Positions 26,795-35,626 of a stretch of 64,000 nt of DNA are shown one piece after another; position 1 is the first letter of the stretch, and every line of letters begins with the position of its first letter. Below the pieces are notes generated by a model that was not told the DNA's origin, did no database searches, and worked only from the letters and a program-made list of their open reading frames with translations. Origin of the DNA: Flavobacteriales bacterium (GTDB taxonomy: Bacteria; Bacteroidota; Bacteroidia; Flavobacteriales; JASBRU01); assembly GCA_030149285.1 (NCBI GenBank), contig JASBRU010000005.1, forward strand, positions 186,001 to 250,000, given 5' to 3'. The position numbers were made by a program, and so were the translations under genes.

Positions 26795-27705
26795 GCTTTT
26801 TTTAACCACTTTAAGTAAAAAGGCAATCTATTAATTATTAGTTGTGGATACTGGTTTTTCTTTGCTCCAAAACCACTATAAAAACGAGCCAAGCCTTCTA
26901 TATTAGAACCCTCAAAGTCAAATAAAGTTTCCCTTCCGGCATACGTCATAATTATTTGGTCAATCAAATAAGTCATTGCAGAAGTTTCTTTGCCGTAACT
27001 ATCAGTTGCAGAGAACAAAAAGATGATTCTATCGGGAGTAATCAATACAAATGCTCCTGCACAAATAGAGTTTCTTTTATCTAACACTGTGTACACTCTA
27101 CCAAACTTTCGGTATCTGCTTACATGCATTACATGCTTCAGCCTTTCATAATCTAGTTCAGAAAAAGAGCTTACCTCCTTACCCCTATTGTTTCTGAAAA
27201 GATTAATCAAAATTTCAGGTTCTTCGTAATCCAACAACTCTAGTTTTACCTTTTGAGCGTTTTTTAAGTTTCGTTTGGTTTGTGATGAATACCCTTCGTA
27301 AATCTGCTCATAAGATTGATTTAAGTTTAATTCGTAATTATCCCTCATTACATGGTTAAACTCTTCATCAATCTCATTATACGAGTTTACCCACGCATCT
27401 ATAAACTTATATTGCTTAGGTATTGCTTTTATAAAATCGGTAACCAAGTTTTTAGACACATGTTCTTTTGAGAAAACACCCAATTGCTGTGCCCAAAATG
27501 GAGGGTATAAATAATCTATACCAAACTTCTTATTACTGATAATCGGGAAAACAGCTTGATAATCATCCAATACTAATGCATCCCACTCAGGTGCAATTGT
27601 ATCTAAATACCAAGAGTATGCATATACTAGTTTATTGGAGGCATTATCAATACAGTCATCCCATTTTTCGGTATCAATGTCAAGATGATTGACAAATTGT
27701 ATCAT
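26791..27705 (-). CDS. FemAB/GNAT-like acyltransferase
   Basis: This 304-residue soluble protein appears to have the two GNAT-like lobes of the FemAB fold. The C-terminal lobe carries the segment SSQTKRNLKNAQK, FSATDSYGKETSAM, and DFEGSNIEGLARFYSGFGAK, all typical of FemAB-like proteins in this phylum. FemAB enzymes add amino acids to peptidoglycan from aminoacyl-tRNA; many homologues in polysaccharide loci have unproven acyltransferase roles. Its start overlaps the deacetylase gene by 4 bases and its end overlaps yjjG by 4 bases. In this setting transfer of an acyl or aminoacyl group to a glycan precursor is a reasonable inference. Confidence 0.8.
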   Translation of the reverse strand: MIQFVNHLDIDTEKWDDCIDNASNKLVYAYSWYLDTIAPEWDALVLDDYQAVFPIISNKKFGIDYLYPPFWAQQLGVFSKEHVSKNLVTDFIKAIPKQYKFIDAWVNSYNEIDEEFNHVMRDNYELNLNQSYEQIYEGYSSQTKRNLKNAQKVKLELLDYEEPEILINLFRNNRGKEVSSFSELDYERLKHVMHVSRYRKFGRVYTVLDKRNSICAGAFVLITPDRIIFLFSATDSYGKETSAMTYLIDQIIMTYAGRETLFDFEGSNIEGLARFYSGFGAKKNQYPQLIINRLPFYLKWLKKA

Positions 27706-29009
27706 TGAGCAGTGGCTTTAGCAATCATTTTTTCATAAACAGTATTCCAACCTTGCCAAGCAGGTTCTTTTTCGCTAAACGTACGATTGTGCCATACAGT
27801 TATTAGCTGACCTCTTACTTTTTTTACTTCTTCTATTAAAGGGGTAATATGTTCCATTGCTTCACTAGGACCTACTTTCATATAATCCATTAAACTTACA
27901 TCCATCAATGCAAAAGGGTGAATCATTAAAAAGGTTTCATGCTCTAACTCTAAGTCATAAAAAGGAAAAGGTGTACATATACTTGCTCTAAAACCCACAT
28001 TAGATGCATACCCCATTGTATATTCATCTTTTATATCCATATCCATCAATATACGATAGGTAGATGGAAAAGTGATTTTTAAAAAATGTTGTCTACTAGC
28101 GGTAATTGGTTTGTTTATAGCGCCTTCTAAGCCTTTTATCTCTGACTGCAACTTCTTTTTACTACTATTTGATGCATAAGACGGGTGAATTCCTACCTGG
28201 GCATCATCGCTTAAACTTTTTATGGATAGTTTAAGAATGTTGCTGTGCATAGGTAGATTACGGTCATAAGTATCAAAATTGGCAAACAGAATAAAGTATA
28301 GCGATTCATAACCAAAACGCTCTTGCAAGCTTAACTGATAAGAGTATGTATCAAAAGGGTCATGCTTTATATGTAGTAAAACTTGTAACCTACTTAAAAA
28401 GTTACCAAACTGTAACCTCCATATATCTTTTGCAAAGCCCCCTAGAGTTCTTAGTATTCCCTTGCCTCTGTATGCAAAAGAATTATCTACATCAATGGTA
28501 GATATGTACTTATACTTAGGTTGTTTGATTTCTAGTGTTGGATATGCTTCTAGCAATTTCTCTTTGAGCAGTTGCACCCAATTGTTTACTACAGGCTTTT
28601 GCAAAAACTTATTTTTAAAAGCCAAACTCTCACTTGCCGGAAAACGACCGTATTGATCCGGTATAAAAGGTAAATACTCCTCATACCTACTCACCAAATA
28701 AAATGAAGCTGCAAAAACATCAAAGGGTAAAGCAGAATTGTCTGATGTAGAAAAGAAAATAGGCAATCCTTGAAACTGGTTTACATAAATTTCTTTCTCA
28801 AAAATATCTGTCTCAAATAGCAAACTTACAGCATGTATATATACTCCATCTTCGGGTTTTTGCTTACTGTAATTTAGCTTTGCTTCTGTGTGTGACTTAT
28901 ACTTTTCTATATCTGTAGTAAACTCCAGCTCAACACCTAACATATTCTTAAGCAATAGCCTAAAAATATATCGTGTTCGTGGAGTAATTTTATCTAGATA
29001 TACCAGCAT
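27702..29009 (-). CDS. Polysaccharide deacetylase family protein
   Basis: This 435-residue protein has an N-terminal domain of about 130 residues (DUF7033-like, seen before deacetylase domains in Bacteroidota) and a NodB-type deacetylase barrel: the metal-binding IDVDNSFAYR, HPSYASN near the middle, and a C-terminal LMIHPFALMD and VWHNRTF. It has no signal peptide. Enzymes of this fold remove N- or O-acetyl groups from sugars. The coding region overlaps the FemAB-like gene by 4 bases and lies 5 bases after the reductase gene, so it is almost surely cotranscribed. Confidence 0.85.
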   Translation of the reverse strand: MLVYLDKITPRTRYIFRLLLKNMLGVELEFTTDIEKYKSHTEAKLNYSKQKPEDGVYIHAVSLLFETDIFEKEIYVNQFQGLPIFFSTSDNSALPFDVFAASFYLVSRYEEYLPFIPDQYGRFPASESLAFKNKFLQKPVVNNWVQLLKEKLLEAYPTLEIKQPKYKYISTIDVDNSFAYRGKGILRTLGGFAKDIWRLQFGNFLSRLQVLLHIKHDPFDTYSYQLSLQERFGYESLYFILFANFDTYDRNLPMHSNILKLSIKSLSDDAQVGIHPSYASNSSKKKLQSEIKGLEGAINKPITASRQHFLKITFPSTYRILMDMDIKDEYTMGYASNVGFRASICTPFPFYDLELEHETFLMIHPFALMDVSLMDYMKVGPSEAMEHITPLIEEVKKVRGQLITVWHNRTFSEKEPAWQGWNTVYEKMIAKATAQ

Positions 29010-29014
29010 ATAAA

Positions 29015-29752
29015 TTAATATAAACCGCCATTAACATTTATTGTCTCTCCGGTAATATAAGATGCTTTTTCGTTTGCTAAATACAATATTGCTTGTGTTA
29101 TATCTTCTGTTTTACCAAAATGTTGTTTTGGTATACTTCCTTTTACCAAATTTCTGATATCCTTTGGCATCTCATAAAGCATACCTGCTTCCATATAACC
29201 TAAAGCAATATTGTTTACGGTTATATCAGTATTTGCTACTTCTTTAGATATAGACTTAGTCATTCCAAACAAGCCAGACTTAGCTGCTGCATATGCAGAT
29301 GTACCCGGAAATCCCATCTGCGCCACAACTGATGACATATTGATAACCCTACCAAACTCTTGTTTGCGCATAAAAGGCAAAACATATTTTATTGCCAAAA
29401 ATGGCCCCGTAAGGTTAATGGCTATCGATTTATTCCAATCTTCTAAATCTTGTTTCCAGCTAATACCACTTACATTGGTCCCTGCATTATTAACCAATAC
29501 ATCTATCCTACCAAAGTCTTTTGCCACTTTGGTAATCATTTCTATTACATCTTCTTCCTTGGTAATATCAGCTTGGTAAAAGCCCACTTTTATATTCTGA
29601 AACTCAGGCATGCTTGTTACAATTTTCAAATCTTTTGCACTCTCATGGTAATGCAATGCCAAATTATAACCTGCCTTAGCTAAAGATGATACTATTGCAG
29701 TACCTACTCCGCCAGAAGCTCCCATTAATAGTAATGTACGTCCTTTATTCAT
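29015..29752 (-). CDS. Short-chain dehydrogenase/reductase, FabG-like
   Basis: This 245-residue protein has a Rossmann fold with GASGGVGTAIV (residues 12-22), NNAG, a catalytic Ser in INMSSVVAQ and the YAAAK pair, then ETINVNGGLY at the C-terminus. This is the classical SDR type of 3-oxoacyl-ACP reductase, using NADPH. Its place in a polysaccharide-type gene run makes a dedicated role (an acyl group or a keto sugar) possible rather than bulk fatty-acid synthesis; the sequence alone does not decide. It is preceded by the AAC(3)-fold gene with an 18-base gap. Confidence 0.85.
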   Translation of the reverse strand: MNKGRTLLLMGASGGVGTAIVSSLAKAGYNLALHYHESAKDLKIVTSMPEFQNIKVGFYQADITKEEDVIEMITKVAKDFGRIDVLVNNAGTNVSGISWKQDLEDWNKSIAINLTGPFLAIKYVLPFMRKQEFGRVINMSSVVAQMGFPGTSAYAAAKSGLFGMTKSISKEVANTDITVNNIALGYMEAGMLYEMPKDIRNLVKGSIPKQHFGKTEDITQAILYLANEKASYITGETINVNGGLY

Positions 29753-29770
29753 ATCACAAATCTACACTTT

Positions 29771-30667
29771 TTAGGCTTCCACTCCGTGTGGTGTGTACAT
29801 AGTTACCCCACTTGCCTTGTATTGTTCAACCATTACATCAAACATACGCTTGGCATCTAAAAGTAAACAATTCGCATCGCCCAATTTGGTATGTGTTAAT
29901 GCACCTTCCTTTTCAAAAAGTGGTATTAACTCATCACACCTGCGTTTTTTTGAATAGACTGGGCTATGCACTTTTGTTTTTACTCTATGTGTTTTACCCT
30001 TCTCATCTACTACTTCAACTTCAAAAATTTCTTCATCATATATAGGGTAGGCGAATTCTACAGCATCTTCTAATGTATGCAAGTTTGTTCCGGCATTATC
30101 TAAAGTAACTCCAGCCATTAATATCTTACCCTTTTTTTCTGCAACTCTGTAAAATGGAGATTTACCCGTATAAGGCGTTAACTCACCTAAATGACCATTT
30201 GTTAAGTAATCAGCATCCGGTCCGTAAGCACATACAGGTTCTGTGGGGTGTACGCTACGCTTCACACCCTCATGTTGTCTAAAGTACTCTGTAATAGCAC
30301 CCATTTTAGAAGGGGTATTCAACACATCAAACTGTTTATTTTCTCTAATATACTCTAGCTGGTAGCCTTCTACCGGAGAAGATGGCATTAGTAAATTTCC
30401 TTCTTTACCTACAGCCAGTAACAAAGCATCTACAACAGTTTTTGGTCCATCTTGTAAATACCCTATTTTACTCATACTACTATGCACCAATAGAGTATCT
30501 CCCTTATGGATTCCCATTTCTCTGAGCTGAAGTTTTAAATCTTCTATAGTTAATGCCAAACCACTTGCTTGCTGGTTTTCTAGCTCTTTACGACGCAGGT
30601 TTTTCTTATGCTTTCTAAAGGCATTTAACAGAAAGGAGGGGGTTATACTTCGTAAAAAGTTTCGCAT
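29771..30667 (-). CDS. AAC(3)-fold N-acetyltransferase, probably sugar-modifying
   Basis: This 298-residue protein belongs to the aminoglycoside 3-N-acetyltransferase (AAC(3)/YokD) fold: LLVHSSMSKIGYLQDGP, NLLMPSSPVEGY, the SVHPTEPVCAYGP segment with a conserved His, and a later LHTLEDAVEF. Members acetylate amino groups using acetyl-CoA. Resistance is only one use; genes of this fold also lie in polysaccharide loci, and here neighbours are glycosyltransferases and a deacetylase. The start overlaps the GT39 stop by one base. Acetylation of an amino sugar is the most economical inference. Confidence 0.85.
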   Translation of the reverse strand: MRNFLRSITPSFLLNAFRKHKKNLRRKELENQQASGLALTIEDLKLQLREMGIHKGDTLLVHSSMSKIGYLQDGPKTVVDALLLAVGKEGNLLMPSSPVEGYQLEYIRENKQFDVLNTPSKMGAITEYFRQHEGVKRSVHPTEPVCAYGPDADYLTNGHLGELTPYTGKSPFYRVAEKKGKILMAGVTLDNAGTNLHTLEDAVEFAYPIYDEEIFEVEVVDEKGKTHRVKTKVHSPVYSKKRRCDELIPLFEKEGALTHTKLGDANCLLLDAKRMFDVMVEQYKASGVTMYTPHGVEA

Positions 30668-32223
30668 TATTTTTTAGCTATAATTTTATACAGATTACAA
30701 TTATCATCTTTCTCTATCAACTCAACAGTAAATAATTGTAATAGTTTTTCATCTAAAGCTTTATTACAGCTTACCACTTTTTGCCCTACCTCAATAGAGT
30801 TTGGTGTAACATAATTTACTGCTGTGCCCTTATCCTTTAACACCAAACTATGAAACACAATTTGTGGGTTATAAGTATCTTTTCTGTAATCTGTAGGGTC
30901 ATCAGTAAGTATAGCAAACGTTTTATGGGTTTCACTTATTTCTTTTAAAAAGCTTTCGTAAACCATCCGTTCATCAAAACAATACTCCGGTTCATTTTGG
31001 TAAGGTTTTATAGAGAAATTGCCTTGCTTTAACTGTCTTAAATAATCAAAATGAAAATCTCTATTACAAAACCTATTTGAATTTTCTGCTTTAGCTAAAG
31101 CAAAATGATACGGGATTGAAAAGACTAATACCATAAAAACAACTCTCAATATTGCAATAAAGGTTGGGTTTTTACTCAGTCTTTTTGCAATTTCATTAAA
31201 TACACTAAATAAGATAATACCAAAGGATAATGCAGCCAAAGGAAAAATTTGGGCATTATACCATGCATGCTTAGTACTAGAAAATGAAATAAGCACTAAA
31301 TAGGTAATGATTAAGGTATTTGCAAAAACAATAAAACGGTATTTATCCGGAGATTTACTTCTCTTAATTAATACCAAACCAAATAATGGAAGTATGTAAA
31401 ATGGTTTTAAGCTATTGAGTTTAAAGAAGTACCAAAATGAGGGTGTCGCCTCGTTTTGAGTTTCAGAAAAGCGACCAAAATTATTAGCTAATTCTGCTTT
31501 TATATAGCCCGGGTTTATCAGCTCAAAAATACCATAATATGCCACTATCACTAATATAAAAGCCCCAACATGAATTAACAATCTCTTATTAAATACAAAT
31601 GCAATTCCTTTATCAATCAAAGTATATAGTATAATACCCGGTATGAAAAAGAAAGCAGAAATGGTTTTGGTAAAGAATGCCAATAACAATGCTACCAATG
31701 CTAGCCTTAAGTAATAGTTTTGCTTTTTATCTGTTGGGGCATATAAATACCTAAAAAAAGTAAGTACAAACCAAGATGTAAACAAAATCAATATTGCATC
31801 GTAATCGCCTGTTCTGGCCACATGTATAGTATTATAACCCGGAGACAATACCAATACTAATGCTGCAATTAAGCCCATTAACTGCTCCTTAAGTGTATTA
31901 GCCATAAACCGTATAAACAAGAAACAAGTAAGCGCTACGGCTATAAAAACAGGTATACGTTGCGCTAAAACTGTATGGCCAAAAAACTTAAAGGATAAAG
32001 CTTTAAACCAAACCACTAATGGAGGTCGTAAATTCCATAAATCAGGTTCCCCATTAAAATGCGGAACAAAATAGTTACCATTTGCCAACATCTCTAATGC
32101 ATTAATTGCAGAACGAGACTCATCCCATATTTGCAATGGCAAGGCATTTACATTATACAAAATCGGAATCATGCATAACAATACCCAAAGTATGGGAAGT
32201 CCTATTTTTAAAAATCCTTTCAA
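30667..32223 (-). CDS. GT-C glycosyltransferase, ArnT/GT39-like membrane enzyme
   Basis: This 518-residue protein has about 11 membrane helices and a soluble C-terminal domain. The first periplasmic loop carries the acidic motif WDESRSAINALEML followed by FNGEPDLWNLRPPL, which is the pattern of ArnT/PMT-family transferases that move a sugar from a lipid-phosphate donor to lipid A or protein. It begins at TTG (32223), overlapping the stop of the next GT-C gene in the tetranucleotide TTGA. The lipid-linked donor could be made by the GT2 encoded two genes upstream. Substrate unknown. Confidence 0.85.
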   Translation of the reverse strand: MKGFLKIGLPILWVLLCMIPILYNVNALPLQIWDESRSAINALEMLANGNYFVPHFNGEPDLWNLRPPLVVWFKALSFKFFGHTVLAQRIPVFIAVALTCFLFIRFMANTLKEQLMGLIAALVLVLSPGYNTIHVARTGDYDAILILFTSWFVLTFFRYLYAPTDKKQNYYLRLALVALLLAFFTKTISAFFFIPGIILYTLIDKGIAFVFNKRLLIHVGAFILVIVAYYGIFELINPGYIKAELANNFGRFSETQNEATPSFWYFFKLNSLKPFYILPLFGLVLIKRSKSPDKYRFIVFANTLIITYLVLISFSSTKHAWYNAQIFPLAALSFGIILFSVFNEIAKRLSKNPTFIAILRVVFMVLVFSIPYHFALAKAENSNRFCNRDFHFDYLRQLKQGNFSIKPYQNEPEYCFDERMVYESFLKEISETHKTFAILTDDPTDYRKDTYNPQIVFHSLVLKDKGTAVNYVTPNSIEVGQKVVSCNKALDEKLLQLFTVELIEKDDNCNLYKIIAKK

Positions 32224-33479
32224 GTTTCTTTTAAGGCTAATGTTTTGAAATCAAAATTGCGATAAACCTTATACATACACCATCCTATTGCAATTAAATA
32301 TAGAGATGCGATAAAGCGTTCGTCAAAATAAAACTTCCCATATTTTGGGTCAATGTTTACGGTTAAAAGAAACCTCAACACTTTCTCTAAATTTAACACA
32401 TAAGCTAATGATACCAGTATATATGGCCAATAATCTTTTGCCAATAATGCATAAATTCCTAAAAACAATAGTGCAGGATGTGAGTAACGCTCATGCATTT
32501 GGGTATTAAAAAAGAAAAATAAAAGTGCAATAAGGCCTGAAATTAAAAATAGCTGCTTGAAAATAGTTGGATTATTCAGTACACCTTTTAGAGTATGCTT
32601 GATACTGGTAACAATTAATGGGAATAGAGCTATAAATGAAGTTAAGAAAAATAGTACAAAACCCCATTTTCTGTAGGCTAATCCCATAAACAAGGTATCA
32701 TCTGTAAAGAGCCAAAAATTTTGATTGATGGGCAAAACTATGTACCAAAAATTATAGGCACTTAAAGATACATATGGGTACCTGCCTACTGCATTAAAAT
32801 TAATATCTATAATCTTTTGCAAGCCACCTTCCATTGCAAAGGGCAGTACTACTAAAACTGCTATTACGGCACCAATAAGTACTCCTCCCAGCGCATTTAT
32901 TGGCTTTTTACGTACTTGTGGTAATAAGCCTAAAAGGAATATAGGGATGAAAACAATAGTTTGCATTTTAGCTAAATAAGCTAGTACCAAAAAGCTGATT
33001 CCTAATATTGGCTTGTTTTTATAGACAAATAGTAATGAGAAGAAAACCAATGCAGTATAAAAGGCATCTACTTGCCCCCAGAATAAGGTATTATAAAAAT
33101 AAGGTATGCTTAGTAAAAACAGAAGTGGGTAAACAAGCCTCTTTTTCCAGTCATTAAAAAGCAGATACACTCCTGCAATTGGGGCGATAAAATCAAAGAT
33201 TAGTACTACATATTTCAGCTGATTGATGTTTTCAAGAATCAATTCGAAACTATCTTGATTTGCACTAAAAACGTATAGAAAGTATAAAAATAAGGGGTTA
33301 TAATCTATATCATCAAAGCCATAAATACTAGCAAAGCCATGCTCGTACATATGTCTACCCCACTCATACCAATACCATTGATCTCCGGGAAAACCCGATA
33401 CAGGTACTAATAGTGCTATAATTGCAAATAGCAACAAAAAAAATAGAGGTAGAAAAATAGGCTTTTTTAGAAAGCTCAT
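32220..33479 (-). CDS. Multi-pass GT-C-type membrane protein, putative mannosyltransferase-like
   Basis: This 419-residue protein has about 10-11 hydrophobic helices. After helix 1, the loop GDQWYWYEWGRHMYEHGFAS and the following DDIDYNPLFLYFLY resemble the first periplasmic loop of GT-C enzymes (GT87/PIG-M-like), with acidic residues positioned for catalysis; later ALFWGQVDAFYT and MHERYSHPALL are motifs I associate with this group. It would use a polyprenyl-phosphate sugar outside the inner membrane. It overlaps the GT2 gene and the GT39 gene by 4 bases each. Confidence 0.78.
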   Translation of the reverse strand: MSFLKKPIFLPLFFLLLFAIIALLVPVSGFPGDQWYWYEWGRHMYEHGFASIYGFDDIDYNPLFLYFLYVFSANQDSFELILENINQLKYVVLIFDFIAPIAGVYLLFNDWKKRLVYPLLFLLSIPYFYNTLFWGQVDAFYTALVFFSLLFVYKNKPILGISFLVLAYLAKMQTIVFIPIFLLGLLPQVRKKPINALGGVLIGAVIAVLVVLPFAMEGGLQKIIDINFNAVGRYPYVSLSAYNFWYIVLPINQNFWLFTDDTLFMGLAYRKWGFVLFFLTSFIALFPLIVTSIKHTLKGVLNNPTIFKQLFLISGLIALLFFFFNTQMHERYSHPALLFLGIYALLAKDYWPYILVSLAYVLNLEKVLRFLLTVNIDPKYGKFYFDERFIASLYLIAIGWCMYKVYRNFDFKTLALKET

Positions 33480-34405
33480 TCTTTTATATTGGTGTCCTGA
33501 ATAATATAAACAGGTCTGTTTTTTACATTGTTATTGATGCGGCCTATGTACTCTCCTATTACTCCAATTGTCAATAATTGCACTCCTCCTAAGAAAAGCA
33601 CACTGATAATTAATGAGGTCCAACCCGTTACGGTACGCTCTAAAAAGTAGTAAGAATATAAAGCATATATAATTACAACTAATGCTATAAACGAAACCAC
33701 AAAACCTGCTGCGGTAGCCACTTTTAGTGGAAAAGTTGAAAAAGAAGTAATACCATCCATAGCAAAGCTAAACATCTTTTTAAAGGTGTAGCCCGTTTCG
33801 CCTGCATTTCGCTCATCTCTATCGTACTCTACAAAAGACTGCTTAAAACCTATCCACGATATTTGCCCTCTCAAAAACTTTTCTTGCTCCGGCATTTGAC
33901 GTAAATAATGCACTACTCTATTGCTAATAATTCTAAAATCACCGGTATTTAATGGTATCTCAACAGATGAGATTCTAGCAATAATTTTATAAAACCATTT
34001 AGCTGTTAGGAGCTTAAATTTACTCTCCCCTTTTCGTTCTCTACGTTTTGCATAAACTACATCATACCCTGTATTAAACTTGGTATAAAGTTCTTTTATT
34101 AGCTCAGGTGGGTCTTGTAAATCTCCATCTATAAATACCACAGCCTTTCCCTTAGATTTATCTGCACCTGCATAAACTGCTATTTGATGCCCAAAATTTC
34201 GGCTAAAGTTGATGTATTTTACATGTTCATCTTTTTCGGCATGCTCTAACAACCAACTCAAAGAAGCATCTACACTACCATCATTTACAAAAATGTATTC
34301 GTAATTGGTAATACCCATATCAGTCATAACGGCATTAAGCCTATTATACATCAATGGAAGATTTGCTTCCTCATTATATACTGGTATAACTACAGATAAA
34401 TCCAT
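33476..34405 (-). CDS. GT2 glycosyltransferase, polyprenyl-phosphate sugar synthase-like (GtrB/DPM1)
   Basis: This 309-residue protein has a GT2 domain starting SVVIPVYNEEANLPLMY, with VNDGSVDAS, the metal-binding IDGDLQDPPE, and RKGESKFK, followed by two C-terminal membrane helices (about 230-250 and 265-290). This arrangement is that of GtrB/DPM1-type enzymes that load a sugar on undecaprenyl phosphate for later transfer by GT-C enzymes. The gene lies 3 bases after the toroid gene and overlaps the downstream GT-C gene by 4 bases, so the donor and two transferases are encoded together. Confidence 0.88.
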   Translation of the reverse strand: MDLSVVIPVYNEEANLPLMYNRLNAVMTDMGITNYEYIFVNDGSVDASLSWLLEHAEKDEHVKYINFSRNFGHQIAVYAGADKSKGKAVVFIDGDLQDPPELIKELYTKFNTGYDVVYAKRRERKGESKFKLLTAKWFYKIIARISSVEIPLNTGDFRIISNRVVHYLRQMPEQEKFLRGQISWIGFKQSFVEYDRDERNAGETGYTFKKMFSFAMDGITSFSTFPLKVATAAGFVVSFIALVVIIYALYSYYFLERTVTGWTSLIISVLFLGGVQLLTIGVIGEYIGRINNNVKNRPVYIIQDTNIKE

Positions 34406-34408
34406 TCT

Positions 34409-35626
34409 TTATTCGGTTGTTTTTAAATCCATTAGTAATGAATCTGCCAAATATTTTGTTGCCCAATTTGGGTTTGCAAACTTCTCGTACTTACCCCATA
34501 AAGGGAAAGAGCCAAATAGTGCTCCTTTTGTATTAGTTGTTTCTTTATCCCCTCTATCTATCAACTCTAGTAATATAGAGTTCATTTTTTGGGCTGCATA
34601 AAGATACTTTTTTTCATTTGTATGCTGATAGAGCTTTTGCCAAACAATAGCTATTTGTGCACAACCGGTAGTAATCATAGATTCTTTACCGTTCCAATTT
34701 TTGTCATACCTACCAAATAAATAGCTTCTTTTTTCAAATTTGCCTAACAAAACATCCGCAGCTTTTTGAGCTGCGGTAATATATTGTTCGTTCTGTAACA
34801 ATAAGCCACAATCTAACATACCGTCTATGGTATACGATATAGTATGTAGTATAGGTCTATCATTGTGTTTAATAGTATTATCACAATCCGCAAACCAACC
34901 ATTTGGTTTTTGCTTTTCAGAGATTATCCAGTTTATACTTTTCTCAGCAGCTTTTTTATAAGTCTCGTTTTTAGTTATCTGGTATAGTTCAAGCATTGGG
35001 GCTACCACATAACTATCATATACTCTGGCAACTCCCATAAAAACATGTTGTTCCCAATAACCTTTCTCATTTTGAATACCACAAAGCCAATCAGCCGCTT
35101 TTACAGCAGAATTCAAGTATTTCTCATCTTTAGTTTGTTGATAAGCAGCAATCATGCCTCTTATCACCTGCCCAGTATTAAATACTACTTCAGGTCTATC
35201 ATGTTCAATATATAAACTTTGCCAACCTCCACTTGGTTTCTGAATACTAATTAACCAATCTGCGGCTTTTATAGCTCTATTTATTGCATCTTCATCTTTG
35301 TATTGAATGCCATACTTTATAAGCGTAGGAATAATATAGCCAGAGGTTTCCGGGTAGGAACTGGTCCAGCCTTCTATCATTCTATAGGTACCAAAACCAT
35401 CATCTACCATTTGGTCTTGAGAATGCTTTAGCCAACCAATATTACTATTTAAACCCGCTGTTTTTTGTTCTACACTAAGGTCTCTAGATAGCTTATAGTA
35501 TCGCTTCCATTTGGTATAATCATTAACCAACAAATGTCTTTTTTCTTTAGAAAAAAATGACTTTGCAAAGTAATTGGCATATGTAACTAGAGAGTTTATC
35601 AAGGTATTACTGGATGTTTTTAGCAA
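34409..35626 (-). CDS. Alpha/alpha-toroid protein in glycan locus
   Basis: This 405-residue soluble protein looks like an (alpha/alpha) toroid: pairs of helices recur with GWLKHSQD, PSGGWQSLYIEHDRPEVVFN, EKGYWEQH and PNGWFADCDNT, the G-x-W/GW turns being typical of six-hairpin sugar-processing or terpenoid-cyclase-like folds. No catalytic family can be named. It could be a lyase, epimerase or glycoside-hydrolase-like enzyme acting on the precursor. The likely start is TTG at 35626, overlapping wecB by 20 bases; no ATG occurs before residue 70, so the exact start is uncertain. Confidence 0.7.
   Translation of the reverse strand: MLKTSSNTLINSLVTYANYFAKSFFSKEKRHLLVNDYTKWKRYYKLSRDLSVEQKTAGLNSNIGWLKHSQDQMVDDGFGTYRMIEGWTSSYPETSGYIIPTLIKYGIQYKDEDAINRAIKAADWLISIQKPSGGWQSLYIEHDRPEVVFNTGQVIRGMIAAYQQTKDEKYLNSAVKAADWLCGIQNEKGYWEQHVFMGVARVYDSYVVAPMLELYQITKNETYKKAAEKSINWIISEKQKPNGWFADCDNTIKHNDRPILHTISYTIDGMLDCGLLLQNEQYITAAQKAADVLLGKFEKRSYLFGRYDKNWNGKESMITTGCAQIAIVWQKLYQHTNEKKYLYAAQKMNSILLELIDRGDKETTNTKGALFGSFPLWGKYEKFANPNWATKYLADSLLMDLKTTE

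Noticed and set aside
29771-30667. Antibiotic resistance gene
   Set aside because: AAC(3) fold alone does not show this, and the setting is glycan biosynthesis.
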